Part shown: piece after piece, positions 44,447-55,399 of the stretch | Numbering within the stretch: the stretch's first letter is position 1 | Layout of the letters: each line of letters begins with the position of its first letter | Source: Obelidium mucronatum | Lineage: Eukaryota > Chytridiomycota > Chytridiomycetes > Chytridiales > Chytriomycetaceae | Direction: 5' to 3' | DNA: 64,000 nt | Assembly (NCBI GenBank): GCA_025765595.1 | Contig: JAIVFH010000006.1 | Span: 434,001 to 498,000 of the forward strand | Program-made: the position numbers and the translations under genes | The notes under the pieces: generated by a model | The model's database searches: none | Seen by the model: only the letters and a program-made list of their open reading frames with translations | Told to the model about the DNA's origin: nothing

Positions 44447-44978
44447 ACTAGAAACATACGCTCAGTTGCTTTGCTTCTTTGCAGTGCAGGTTGCAACTCC
44501 AGAGAAATAAGGACTTTATGGGATTGCACCACTTGTAAGCAGAAAATTTCTTTTTAGGGGTGTTTGAAATAAGTCAGAATTTTTATTTTGATTGCCAGAA
44601 AATTAGAAGAGGCTGTCTTCTTTATTTCAAAATTTTAAATCTTGGGGGATAACCAGAAGACGTCAAACAAGCCAAAAGCAGACAGATTCTCATCAAGAGT
44701 CTGCCTGCAATCCTTTTAATCTGGCCTTGAGCCACTTCTTATTTTGCCTTCTTTTAGAGCTTCCATTATTTGTTATATTTGATGAAATCAATTAAAAGGA
44801 AGCTTATTCTGGTTTTCAGGTGGACAAGCCTGACATGACAGCAGCTAGAAAATAAAATAAGTAAAACATGATTACTCAGGTCAAAAAACCCTTCTTGAGA
44901 CAGTTGTGTTGTCTGGAGTTACTTTGTTTCCAAGTCAATTTTCCTTTAATTGCCAGGGAAGCAACAGCTTGAACAAGT

Positions 44979-45144
44979 CCATTTGTGGTGGAAACAAAGC
45001 GAGCGATGTTTCTAAGGAAATGTGGAAAACGTTGCTCGAAAGAATCAGACCATGTGCACGCAAATACAAAGTAAACAAAGATATATTGAAAATTCCCCCA
45101 AAAACACGCACACCCACAAATGGCAACGCGACGCGAATCAAAAG
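44979..45144 (+). repeat. Ngaro repeat A1
   Basis: Starts CCATTTGTGGTGGAAAC. Matches A2 at 50134 except for about 11 bases missing after AAGATATAT. The gag-like ATG (45120) lies within it. Confidence 0.85.
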
Positions 45145-46878
45145 AAAATACAAAGGCGTCATCGACAGCATCGCATGCGTTACATGCGACACAAACACTG
45201 CCTCCGGCACTTGAGAGTGTTGCGCCACCTCTCATTGTTGACACTGACCCTCTCCACCTCCACTCCACCTCTCTGAATGAGACAACTCCACCTACCACTA
45301 CAAATATCTTGCCATCGCAACACATCACCTCTACACCTGCCAAACATTCTCTTTCGGATTCCCCTCGTATCTCGTTAAAGAAGCCCCGTTTGTCATCGAA
45401 TCCATCCATGACCACGAATCCATCCTCGGCGACGATTCCATACGTCACATTGCTTCCGGATTGGTTTGTTTCCATCTCCAACAATTATCCAACCATGCGA
45501 CACGAAGATTGGCTTGCATTGTTTAATGAAACCCTCGACCGGCAACTGCATGACTCAACATTTCATCAAACCATCAGCGCCGCTCAATCATCTACTGCTG
45601 AAGTATCTCATATTCAATCAGTCTTAATTAGTCTCTTGATTCCACATGTTTTGACACGTCTTGCGAACCCATCTACAAATCAATCAACAACTATTCAGTA
45701 CATGGCTGCATCCGCATCATCCTCTGGCATTCATTTGGAACTTGATCCCACCAATCCCGATATTATTCTTCGATCTGCTCCCTCGAACATCCAGATTCTC
45801 AAAAATCTTTTGCCATTGATCAAACCATTGAACTGGAGCCCAACTCGATCAAAAGCTGATGCACCCTCTTGGTTCAACAGCAATCGCAAAAATGCAAGAA
45901 TTGAAGAATCCGTCCCATGTTTGGGCAGCTCTTCGCGAATACCTTGGAAGTGCTGTGGAGTACGGCTCAGAAACCTTAATGGCACTATCTCCGCTCACCA
46001 AAGCTGCGGATTTTGTCTTGCAAATTAAGTTTCTCTTTGCCAAACATGTCTGTCCTCTGGAATTTCTTGTCGAAACCAGCGAATTAGATACCATCTCAGA
46101 ACTCAAGAGTCTCGTCAAAGACTTCCCAGACCTTGACACTGCAATTACAAAATATTTGATTCGAAATGGCAAGCCTTTCAAAATTACCACACTGCAACAA
46201 TTTTTGTCAGGCCTTTCAAAAATGAAAGAAATTCAAGCAGCGTTCCTCTTTGATGAATATGGCGAAATTTGTTCTGCGGATCTTGACATGTACGAAAAGC
46301 AAGTGATCAAATACTTTGAGAAGAATCCTGTTCTCCATCAACCGGCTGAATTCAATGAATTTTACGTCTTTCATATCGAACATGCAAATTTATGCGCTGC
46401 AAAAAACCGCAAGCTCAGTGAATTGACGGAAGATCGTCAGCGAATCTTCAACACTCATTGTCCAAATATTTCCACCACGGAAGCCATACATCAACTCAAT
46501 ATCAACTTCTGGACGGCAGCTCCTAAATCAACCCGGAATCCAACACCGCAAGAAACATTGAACCTGAAGCAACGCAATCTTTCTGATAAAAATCACAATA
46601 TTCGGGATGTTCCCACACATCCTCCTACAAATGCAACTATTTGGCAACATCTTCAAACGCAATCGCAACGGTCAGCAGCCTTTTCTTCTGTTCCATTTAT
46701 TCTTAATGGAAACAAAAAGGAATCGCTCTGTTACAACTACAACTACGCCAAAGAATGCAAAAACCCTCGTTGCAAATATCACCACTTCTGTACTGTATGT
46801 TTCCGTAATGATCAAAAGCGCGAACAACATCCTGCAAACACAACACATCCGAATTTGCCCTTTTTTCCCAGCGCTTAA
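45120..46878 (+). pseudogene. Ngaro ORF1 (gag-like) with one frameshift
   Basis: Starts at ATG 45120 (MATRRESKEN). After a Ser/Thr/Pro-rich N-terminus the frame must shift near 45890, within a short A-run, to continue as MQELKNPSHVWAALREYLGS and on to the stop at 46878. Near the C-terminus is a Cys/His cluster (CYNYNYAKECKNPRCKYHH, then CTVC) resembling a CCCH zinc finger. Such proteins package element RNA. The apparent lesion could also be a sequencing error in the homopolymer. Confidence 0.65.
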
Positions 46879-48835
46879 AAAGGACGCGACAGAATATCCT
46901 TTTCACCATCAACCATTTCCACCACGTTTACCTTCTACATCTTCAAACAAAATTGATCTCCCGAAGTTTATTGAACCACATCACAATCATCCTGAATTAG
47001 TTTGGAGCGCTCCGGATCTTCACCTTAATAACTCCTCTCTCCATCCCAAATGGAGTCGTGGCCTGATGCAAGATCCCCATTCCCCAATCATATTCCATGC
47101 TGCTATTTCAACTCTCACACAAAGTCCTTTATTTATCCATAATAAAAGCGAATCTTATTTAAAAATTATGAGCGAATTATCCCGGTTTCCTCAACTTCAG
47201 CCACGTACTCCTATACACATCCCAAACTTTATCAAGGCCTTTTCAACCCACCCCAATCGTCCCCTTATTGAATCAGTGATTTATTCGTTAAAGCACGGAT
47301 TTGCCGCAGGAGATGGTGATCTGAATCGTCCCCGTCAACCACGTATCTATCAACAACATCCATTAAGCGAAGAGGATGCAATTATTATTCGGAAAAACCT
47401 AGCAACAGAAATAGCTGAAGGAAGATTGCAGCGCTTGCCCCATCTTCCTAATTATTGTTCTACAGTATCATTATTTATCAACCGAAGCAAACCTAAGCCA
47501 CGTTTAATCCACTATCTTTCATATCCTCATGCACATTCTGCAAACGACCATGTACCCGATGCTGAAGTCCATGTGTCATATGACACTATTCAACATTACA
47601 TCCCATTACTCAAAAGCATGGTCGCAACTTGCCCCCCTGATCATGTAGCCATCCAATGGAAAACTGACGTTCGGCATGCATTTCGTCTTATTCCCAACCA
47701 CCCTCTCAATTCGTCTTTGCAAATACAAATGATTGATGGCATATTCTATGGTGACTGTGCCAAATCTTTTGGATGCCGCGAAGGTCCCCGCCATTGGACA
47801 ACCATCTCTCACCTTGTTGCTTGGTATGCTGTCAATATTTTACACATACCAGTTTATGTCATGATGGATGACTTCTGGGGCATCTGTCATCAACACCGCG
47901 ATGACTTCCTTGCAAACAAACCACCTGTTCAAATGCAAAATCTCAAACATTTCCTCCATCAGCTAGGTATTGAAACATCTGATGAAAAAGATGTTTGGGG
48001 TCAAACTATTACAATTGTTGGCTTCCAAGTTTCAGCAGCCCATTTAACCATTGATTTGGATCCCAACAAAGTGACTGAATTTATGCAATACCTCCAACCA
48101 TGGTGCATTCCTTCGTCTCACAAAAGGAAGGAATTTGATATTCTTACTGGCAGTCTTAATTGGATCTGCAACATCTACTTCTTCATCAAACCATTTATTT
48201 CTCCTATTTATCACCAATGTGCAGGAAAGTCTCGCCATAATCTAATTCTTGCCAATACTCCGACAACAGACGCAATCACTTGGATACTTCATCATATTAC
48301 CACGTGTCCTCCCACACGTTTGCTTCTTCTAGAGTCTTGGTCCCCCGATCAAGCAAACTTCCATATTTATTGTGACGCGACTCTCAACGGATTTGGTTTC
48401 TGGATTTCCGAATATCAACAGGGCTATTGGTTCCATTCATCAAATGAATTTCAATATCCAGACGGAACTCCATTATCCATCAATTAGGTTGAATTATATG
48501 CTCAAATAGTTGCTATTACCTTCCTTGGCAAATCATCCAGCAACGCAAAAGTACTTATGTACACTGACAACACCAATACATTCTTCAACATGAATTCCTT
48601 ACATTCTCCAGTTCCTTTCAATTATTCCCTATTGCAAACATTTGTGACATGTGAAATGTCACATTCATTCTCTATCATGCCCCAACGTATCTCAACACAA
48701 CACAATATTATTGCAGACTTGCTATCACGAAATGCTATCGTACAATTACAAAATATGCTACCCGGTGCAGAATTTATCCAACTTGAACCAAATAATCTCC
48801 CAATTGTGAAATATTTTGAATCTGTCTTTATATAA
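46607..48835 (+). pseudogene. Ngaro ORF2: reverse transcriptase and RNase H with one nonsense codon
   Basis: Overlaps ORF1 in another frame. RT motifs: LINRSKPKPRLIHYLS-like fingers region; IQWKTDVRHAFRLIPNHP (catalytic Asp); GCREGPRHW; and VYVMMDDFWG, the DD active site in the DIRS-type form. RNase H begins HIYCDATLNGFGFW, continues past an in-frame TAG at 48485-48487 as VELYAQIVAITF (the usual residue before this is Trp, so TGG to TAG is likely), then MYTDNTNTFFN and QHNIIADLLSR. Stop at 48835. Confidence 0.78.
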
Positions 48836-48876
48836 AAACTTATTATTGTCTCATTTTGTTTCTCGCAAATTCTCAA

Positions 48877-49935
48877 ATGGCATGGTTTGCACAACAAACA
48901 TCTATCCCTCCCGCAACTTGCCACAACCGCAAGCAACTTCCACTTGCAACCGACTCTCAAATTAATCAAGCCACTCTCTCTTTTCTCTCTGCATCTCACG
49001 AACTCTCCACAAAGAAAGGCCACGCAAATGCCTGGAGTCATTGGATCCGATTTTGCCATCAACATCCCTCCCTCGCTTCAAATCTCCTTCCAGATTCTGC
49101 AAACAAGGTTGCTCATTTTGCCACATGGCTGGCTCAAGCTGGTTACAACCCATCCACCATCAACCAATACATTGCAGGTATTGGTGCCATTTACACCGAA
49201 CTCGGTCATTCCGATTGGTCAACTACAGTTATTCGACTTCATCCCAGTCTCTTACAACTTCTACGGGGAATTCAAAAAGACTGGAGTCGTGACCCTGCAC
49301 ACAACGTCAAACCCCCCAAACGTATCCTCCAATTTCATGAATTCTGCTACCTTCTCCGTTATTGGAATTCCCAAGATTCCTACCATGACAACCTCCTTTT
49401 TAAAGCCATCCTCATTTTTGGTTTTATTGCTCTCCATAGATTAGGAGAACTTGTAGATTCTAACGATCCTGCCGAAGCCCATTACAATCGCAGCCATCGT
49501 ATTCTCCTTTCTTCTATCTACTACAATGACCCCAACCATCCTTCTTTCCTTAGCTATCATCTTCCTTATCATAAGGGTGACCCCAACTCAGCTGGTTGCC
49601 CGAGCTATATCTCTGATAAACCAGACTGGAAAGATTGCAATCCTCTTCCTATTTTAATGGCTTATTTAACTTCACGTATTCGTCTCCCAACTTCTCTCCC
49701 ACTCTTCATGACATCTGCTTGCAATGTCCCCACACGCAAATGGTTTATGCAACGCCTGCAAGCCTACCTCCACTCCAACATTGGTAGCAAATCTCTACGT
49801 GGTGGTGGTGCTACTGACCTCGCATTACGCGGTACACCAGCAAAAACAATTCAATTTATGGGGCGATGGCAAACCGCTGCCTGGAAAGCCTATGTTCAAA
49901 CATGGCTTCCGCTACGCAACGCACTCTGTCAATAA
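48877..49935 (+). CDS. Ngaro ORF3: tyrosine recombinase
   Basis: An intact 352-codon frame (start MAWFAQQTS). The N-terminal SAM-like core-binding part includes WSHWIRFCHQ and TINQYIAGIGAIY. The catalytic domain has ALHRLGELV (first Arg), YHLPYHKGD (Lys region), SLRGGGATDLALRG (second Arg; the usual His three residues before it is replaced by Lys) and FMGRWQTAAWKAYV with the nucleophilic Tyr. It would integrate the circular cDNA, consistent with the absence of a target duplication in this group. Confidence 0.85.
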   Translation: MAWFAQQTSIPPATCHNRKQLPLATDSQINQATLSFLSASHELSTKKGHANAWSHWIRFCHQHPSLASNLLPDSANKVAHFATWLAQAGYNPSTINQYIAGIGAIYTELGHSDWSTTVIRLHPSLLQLLRGIQKDWSRDPAHNVKPPKRILQFHEFCYLLRYWNSQDSYHDNLLFKAILIFGFIALHRLGELVDSNDPAEAHYNRSHRILLSSIYYNDPNHPSFLSYHLPYHKGDPNSAGCPSYISDKPDWKDCNPLPILMAYLTSRIRLPTSLPLFMTSACNVPTRKWFMQRLQAYLHSNIGSKSLRGGGATDLALRGTPAKTIQFMGRWQTAAWKAYVQTWLPLRNALCQ

Positions 49936-50010
49936 CTTCAAATTCCAAATCAACTCCAATCTACTACCAATTCCAACCAAATTCAACAATATTACAATTC
50001 ACTAGGCGGT

Positions 50011-50133
50011 AGGGCGCGTAACAACCAACCTAGCGAATCAATCGCTCAAACGCGTTCAACAAACCCGTCTAGTTTTCTTTATTGTTGATTATCCAATAAA
50101 TTATATCTAATAATGAATGAGGGTAAAAGTTGA
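50011..50133 (+). repeat. Ngaro repeat B1
   Basis: From AGGGCGCGTAACAACC to AAAAGTTGA. Identical in sequence to B2, offset by 319 bp. Confidence 0.9.
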
Positions 50134-50310
50134 CCATTTGTGGTGGAAACAAAGCGAGCGATGTTTCTAAGGAAATGTGGAAAACGTTGCTCGAAAGAAT
50201 CAGACCATGTGCACGCAAATACAAAGTAAACAAAGATATATTTCTTTCTTGCACCAAATTCCCCCAAAAACACGCACACCCACAAATGGCAACGCGACGC
50301 GAATCAAAAG
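50134..50310 (+). repeat. Ngaro repeat A2
   Basis: Copy of A1, joined directly to B1. It includes the gag start segment ATGGCAACGCGACGC. Confidence 0.9.
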
Positions 50311-50329
50311 CCCACCCTCCCAACCCAGA

Positions 50330-50452
50330 AGGGCGCGTAACAACCAACCTAGCGAATCAATCGCTCAAACGCGTTCAACAAACCCGTCTAGTTTTCTTTA
50401 TTGTTGATTATCCAATAAATTATATCTAATAATGAATGAGGGTAAAAGTTGA
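50330..50452 (+). repeat. Ngaro repeat B2
   Basis: Second copy of B1. The element ends within the shared GACCATTT at 50451-50458. Confidence 0.9.
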
Positions 50453-50610
50453 CCATTTTCTAAAAATAGAACTATTAAAAACTCCCTTCTTAACCCTCAA
50501 ACCATTTGAACAAAGTAGGAACATCTTTTCTATAAATAGAACTACAAGGAATTGGCCTTCAACCCCCTCAAACTCCCCCTTAACATGACAGGTTGACAAG
50601 CAACCTGCAA

Positions 50611-51156
50611 TCCAAGCATTCCACCACCTGCACTTCTACAAGGCTGGGCAAAGCCGCCATCAGCGCAAGCCAGAGACGTACACAGTGGTTTGGGCCTTTG
50701 AAAACAACCAACAAGTCAAGAAGGCATAGTAGTGGGAGCCGCTTCAGGAAGGAAGCGCAAGCAAGAAGGCAAAGAGCTGATTGGGGTTTTTTTTATTTAT
50801 TGTTTCTTCAATATTTTGTTATTTTTGACTTCGCGCATCCCTTTTTTGTTTTGTTTGTTGTTGGTACTTTGGATTTAGCTTAGTACTTTAAATACATATG
50901 TTATGGTTTTAAAACATTTCTGCTCATTGTTTCTTACCTTTTTTGAAATTAAGTAAGGACTAGCTTTCAACTGGCTCTCCACTGGCTGTCAACTGGCATG
51001 CGGCCTGCGAACTAACTGCAACTGCGAACTAACTGCGACGCAGCTGGCTTTCCACTGGTTAGCGGCTTGCATGCGGGTCGCCCACAGGTTGCGAGCGGCC
51101 AGCTAAGCGGCCCGTTAGCAGCTCGCGAGGTCCGGCTTGCTATGGGCACACCCAGA
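50611..51156 (+). pseudogene. Unrecognised element gene, copy 2, second part, and its terminus
   Basis: Resumes the reading interrupted at 44446 (TCCAAGCATTCCACCACC, paralogous to about 30240-30410), including the KAGQSRHQRKPETYV block in decayed form. The GC-rich subterminal repeats follow (50965-51150; CTGGCTTTCCACTGGTTAGC), as after copy 1. Confidence 0.6.
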
Positions 51157-51181
51157 TGCACAAAGTTTTTGAGATTTGGAG

Positions 51182-51225
51182 TCCTAACAGGGATCCTAAT
51201 AGGACCCCTAGCCACTTTTGACTAG
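51182..51225. repeat. CCTAATAGG-type motifs
   Basis: TCCTAACAGGGATCC and TCCTAATAGGACCCCTAG, related to the motif cluster at 27898-28150. Confidence 0.4.
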
Positions 51226-51309
51226 CATTCTGACTAGGACTGTCAACTATGCCGAAAGACATGCTTTAAGATCACGGATTATTTTGTCTCTTTTACTCCT
51301 TGTAGCTGA

Positions 51310-52035
51310 ACCTCCGGTACCGCCGACAAAGATGGAACCCCACTTCAGATTACTGGACCTGGAGACAAAGTCATTATCCTAGAAAAAGGATACGTGTTAT
51401 TAATCAAAGACACGTGCCTCACTCCAAAGATTGTAACTCATCTTATTGGGACTAATGATCTTGAAGACGCTGGACTTCACTTCCAATCTTCAAGAGGACT
51501 TCCCGGTTACATCTTCAAGTCCCATCCATCATCTGACTTGGGACTGCATCAACCACTATTCCAATGCGTCAAGAGGAATGGACTCCATTTCTTCCCAGTA
51601 CGCAACCATCCCATTCCATCCAATCGGTTGCGTCAGTTCTATTCTCTACTTTCAGCCAAACTTCAGAATATGCGCTTAAGGGAATTGAGCAAAGGACAGT
51701 TAGAAAGAGCATCATGTCAAATGTTAAACAACTTACTGGATTATGAGCTTTGCCACCGCGTCTACATGCAAGCAACGAGACTCAGATACATGCATACTTC
51801 AAGCGACTTGCATCCAATTCAGTTTCTGCCGAAGCCTATGCCATGGGTCATCAGTGACAATTGAGGACAAATTACACCACGTACCACTCACCTCGACACC
51901 CATCTCAAAGCCTTCTGAATCGCCATAGACACGGAATGCAGATTGAAGAGTAAATTCCAAGAAGAATGGCATGCAGCCAAAAAAAGCCGAACTCGACGCG
52001 CTTGTGGACAACAAGACCTACAGACTTGTCAAAGG
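51310..52035 (+). pseudogene. Ty1/copia family A fragment with an internal deletion
   Basis: Encodes GTPLQITGPGDKV and LTPKIVTHLIGTNDLEDAGL, the stretch after the aspartic protease of copia pol. MRLRELSKGQLERAS follows, paralleling 58860-59200 of the better-kept copy. At about 51840 it jumps to sequence paralogous to 60781-60950 (FQEEWHAAKK...NKTYRLVKG, the RT start), so integrase is deleted. It stops at ~52035, where an oppositely oriented family B fragment begins. Confidence 0.65.
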
Positions 52036-53930
52036 GTTCATCCACTTGCTAGCCTCAGTTCTTTTGTTCTCGCAAACTCGCTGCACAAAAGCTGTATTGT
52101 CACTGAACATAGCCAAGGGCGTTGTCACATTGATATTCAAATCTTTGCACAAGTCCAACAGGTAAGGAGCTTCCAGAGACACTTGATAGAAAGCGACATG
52201 TTCGGCTGCAGTCTGATCCACAGTAACAAGTCCTTGCTTACAAGACCTCCACAATACCAGAGATTTTCCCATAAACTTGAAAATCCAACAGGTCTGAGCT
52301 TTTTTGCTCGCACTGTCCAGTTCTGACGCGTCTGTTAATCCTCTGCTTTGGAACGGGATTTGGCACACGGAAATACACAACGCCCAAATTGTAAGTATGC
52401 TTCACATGTTTGGCACCCTTCCAATGACGCAGAGTTGGCTTCGCGAGCGCACGTGCTCACAAGCTTACACTTAACGAAATGTCCAATCAACTCACAACGC
52501 AAGGATACATGATACTACCAATTAGCAAATTGTAATCATATTTTGAGGCATCAAAAGTTGTTCGTCCTCCCATGGGGGTGATACGCTCCATGTACTTTGC
52601 CTGATGCATGAAGATATAACTTTGATCTGACGCATATTCTAGTTCAAGCCTCAAATGATATTCACAACGGCCCTGATACTTCATGTCAACTTTTGGCTTC
52701 AACGCAGCGACAATTGACTCCACAATCGATTTGTGACAGACAATCAGAATATCATCGACATAAAACGCGACCCATATAGTAAATCCATCAACGACTTTGA
52801 CGAATAAACAAGGATCCGCGAACGTCTGCAATAAACAAGTTAGACAAGAATTGCACATAACTTGCGATACCAAAGCAAACCAGCTTGCTTCAAGCCGTAT
52901 AAGCCTTTGAGTAAACGCCAAATTACTCCTTTCTTCTTGTAACTCGGGGGCGGTCGAACATAGACAATCACGTCCAGAACTCCATTCAAATACGCACCCA
53001 CAGCATCCGCTAGGAATAGACCGAGTCCAAACCAGGCAGCAGCCGCTATCAAGAACTGTAATGCAGTCATTTTAATACGTCTTAACAAAATTAACCCCAT
53101 ATTTCTGGTAATTGCCTTGCACTACTACGCGCATCTTGAACTTCTCCACCTTACCCTCTGGCAAATCTTTCCTGTTCTTCAAAGCGTAGATTTCCTGAGT
53201 AGGGAGGGAGTATCTCCGTTCCAGGAGGCACTTCACGCTCAAGCATTTCATTGTGTGTACCATGATTTGCTATATTTGCGTACTCCGCGTCTTCTGCATC
53301 CAATCATTCTTTGATGTTCCCCGTCAAGTATACATCTTTGTGTCTTAAGGGAATCTTCCCATCCCAATCCAAGCCCACAGTCTTTGTGTACTCAGTAGCA
53401 TTTGGGGACTTACTTGACGCGTTCAAGCAGTATACAAGAGTCGCCCGTTATTCAAAGATAGGAACAAACGAAGATGAATTAACAACCAAGTCACTAACTC
53501 AAATCGGATCTCTTCCTTCGATTACCTCTGCCTGACAGAACATAGCATGATAGCCTAGGTTCTCGGGAGAGTCCTTGTACTCCGATGAAGAATCCTCATC
53601 TACTTCCTGAGAATCTTCACTTTCGCTACCCGATTCCTCAGTACTCGATGCGCTTACCGACCGCGTATCCTTTGCACCTTTACGTCATGACTGACGGATA
53701 ATGCTAGGACTCTCACTTCGCGTCGGGCTATCAGAATCTCCCCCCCCCTGTTCTTCAGGCAGGGTGACTTCTAATAAACTTTGCTTGCGCAGATTTACCG
53801 CTTGAGCAAACGTATCGTCTAACTCCGAACGAAAATCCCTTTTTCCTTCTGCAGTAAGGACTTCCTGAGCTTCTTCCAGGAATTGCAACTCAGTACTCTT
53901 GTCTTCAACGCGTCCGGTCTTAGACTTCAA
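52018..53930 (-). pseudogene. Ty1/copia family B retrotransposon fragment
   Basis: Order on the minus strand: linker (53930-53530; KSKTGRVEDKSTELQF, SPTRSESPSI), RT start (53263-53072; RKDLPEGKVEKFKMRVVVQG), RT palm (ADAVGAYLNGVLD, RLLKGLYGLKQAGLLWYRK), active site VAFYVDDILIV, HLRLELEYASDQSYIF, and RNase H (52380-52018; GKSLVLWRSCKQ, MFSDNTAF). At least three frame changes break it (near 53080, 52870 and 52490). Unlike family A, the YVDD is intact. Confidence 0.72.
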
Positions 53931-53939
53931 CCTTCGAAA

Positions 53940-54240
53940 TTCCGTTCTATCCTAAATCTTCCAGAAGAAATTCCGGAAGTTGCGAGGATCGAACAGTTGC
54001 ATGAACGGGAGATGGGCTTGAAAAAAAAATTGTACTGCGATGGTATGACGTCGCTGAAGCCACGAGAGTTGCCAGGGGTGCGTCTTCTGCCGCCGACGCA
54101 GGCCCAGCCGCTGCTGGGCCAGAATAAACGGTGCATTGAAAAGAAGCAATGGGCATTTAAAATTATTTTGATTTAAACTACCAGCGGCCTTGGCCACCTT
54201 GCAGCAAGCGTCCAAAGAGATTCTTTCTCTTTAAGTATAT
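53940..54240. other. Unrecognised open segment
   Basis: A plus-strand frame (53883-54176) overlaps the copia linker end and continues as LPEEIPEVARIEQLHEREMG and RLLPPTQAQPLLGQNK. It is probably part of another element. No family recognised. Confidence 0.3.
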
Positions 54241-54560
54241 TTATTTTATTCCACTGTATTCCATGGTCAGTCAGGCATCTCAGAACTTGTTTTATTTTGC
54301 TTGTCATAGCTCGTCATAGCTATTTAAGAAATTGAGACTGAACTCCGATCTACTGCAGTTTTATCATAGCAACTTTGTTGTGTTGGTGATTGTGGTGATG
54401 ACGAGAAGATTTAATAAACTCTCCAAATTCCGCACCAAGACTGTTGGACGATTGTGCTCTTTTTTTGAGCTTATCCGGCTAGTTGATGTTTGGAGAGTTT
54501 AAGTACTCCTCGTTTGAACGTTTTGTTTGATGGGGCAACGTGACACATCGGCGACCCAGA
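54240..54560 (+). mobile_element. Possible solo or partial LTR with primer-binding-like site
   Basis: A TTTAATAAACTC polyadenylation-like signal near 54410 and, 130 bp later, ACACATCGGCGACCCAGAC, which resembles an LTR end followed by a primer-binding site (TGGCGACC type) of gypsy-like elements. No matching second LTR or pol found. Confidence 0.3.
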
Positions 54561-55356
54561 CTACTCGAAGTCGCGTTGTCTTGCGTCATCTCTCTGTCAC
54601 TGCATCGCACTCACCTGTCGGTTCGAATCTATTAAGGTTGACAAGCTTGTCGATCGTGGTAGCTACAGCCATCGCCTTTCGCCAATTCCTCTTCTTTTCT
54701 CCAGTTATTTGTTGTAATCTCACACACCACCCCAAGTGAAAGTCTGAGAGATACGGCCAGGTACGAGCTGGCAAGACGAGACACGGAGCATTTTATTCGC
54801 ATGAAGCGCGTAAGAGTTTTTTGAGTCTTTGACATGCCACAATATTTCTGACTCAAAAAACATGGCGGGTCGCGACGTTCGTCATCTCCAAAACACCTCT
54901 GGTCGTTGCCACCGCGAAAACGCATCTCCAGAACCGGGGATGTAGTTGAGTAGCGAATGCGTCTGCAGCTGTCCGTTGCGTCTAAGTGGCCTCTAGGTTG
55001 TTTGACACATGTTAGGCATTTTTGACCAAGCATACCGACATGTGTGTGGATGCTAATCTATTATTATTCCATTCATTGCGTTTAGCGGCAATCAATTCAT
55101 CTCAGCCATTCGGCTTGTCGTACTTCTTGGTTTTACGCCTTGAGTTGATTGCGATTTCGCAATTCACTTGAACCAAACATGCAAATACGTTGACCAGCAA
55201 GTGACGCGACGTATACATAGAAAGCCATGCTGTGGACCTGTGGGGTTTCGGTATCTACTCTTTCTGCATCGCCAAGGCATGTTGACCATGCCAACATGAA
55301 TTCTGGGTCTCCGTCAGTCCACTTCCATATTGGAGGTGAGGCAATCGAGACAGGGA
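54561..55356. other. No gene recognised
   Basis: Minus-strand open segments (54632-55033, 55133-55366) contain no recognisable motif. Confidence 0.35.
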
Positions 55357-55399
55357 ATTTGGGCAAAAACGAAGGTGAAGCTGTTGTCCTGGTAATATA
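55357..55399 (+). repeat. 43-bp direct repeat, left copy
   Basis: ATTTGGGCAAAAACGAAGG through TGTCCTGGTAATATA. Matches 56058-56100 with one difference (T/C). Abuts the left end of the inserted repeat. Confidence 0.85.

Larger units (their letters stand above)
44979..50454 (+). mobile_element. Ngaro-type tyrosine-recombinase retrotransposon
   Basis: A 5.5-kb element with split direct repeats in the order A1 (44979-45144), coding region, B1 (50011-50133), A2 (50134-50310), B2 (50330-50452). This is the arrangement specific to Ngaro-group DIRS-like elements. Coding order is gag-like, RT-RNase H, tyrosine recombinase, all plus strand. A paralogous unoccupied site at 55877-55908 (CAGCTTGAAC...ATTTTCTAAAAATAG) confirms both borders. 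Few lesions are seen, so insertion is recent compared with its surroundings. I saw no hydrolase or methyltransferase frame. Confidence 0.85.
44447..50610 (+). mobile_element. Non-autonomous repeat (CTAG family, copy 2) inserted in the element gene
   Basis: Flanking sequence reads CTGGCAGTTCA at the left and TCCAAGCATTCCACC at the right. The uninterrupted paralogue at 30398-30425 (reverse complement) runs CTGGCAGCTTCATCCAAGC straight through, which defines the insertion precisely. Ends are CTAGAAACATACGCTCAG and GACAAGCAACCTGCAA. No target duplication is evident. Without the nested Ngaro element it is about 690 bp. Confidence 0.7.

Noticed and set aside
44906..45484. Minus-strand 202-codon frame and plus-strand duplicates at 50069-50429
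   Set aside because: These lie across the Ngaro A/B repeats and appear twice because the repeats do; they oppose the gag frame.
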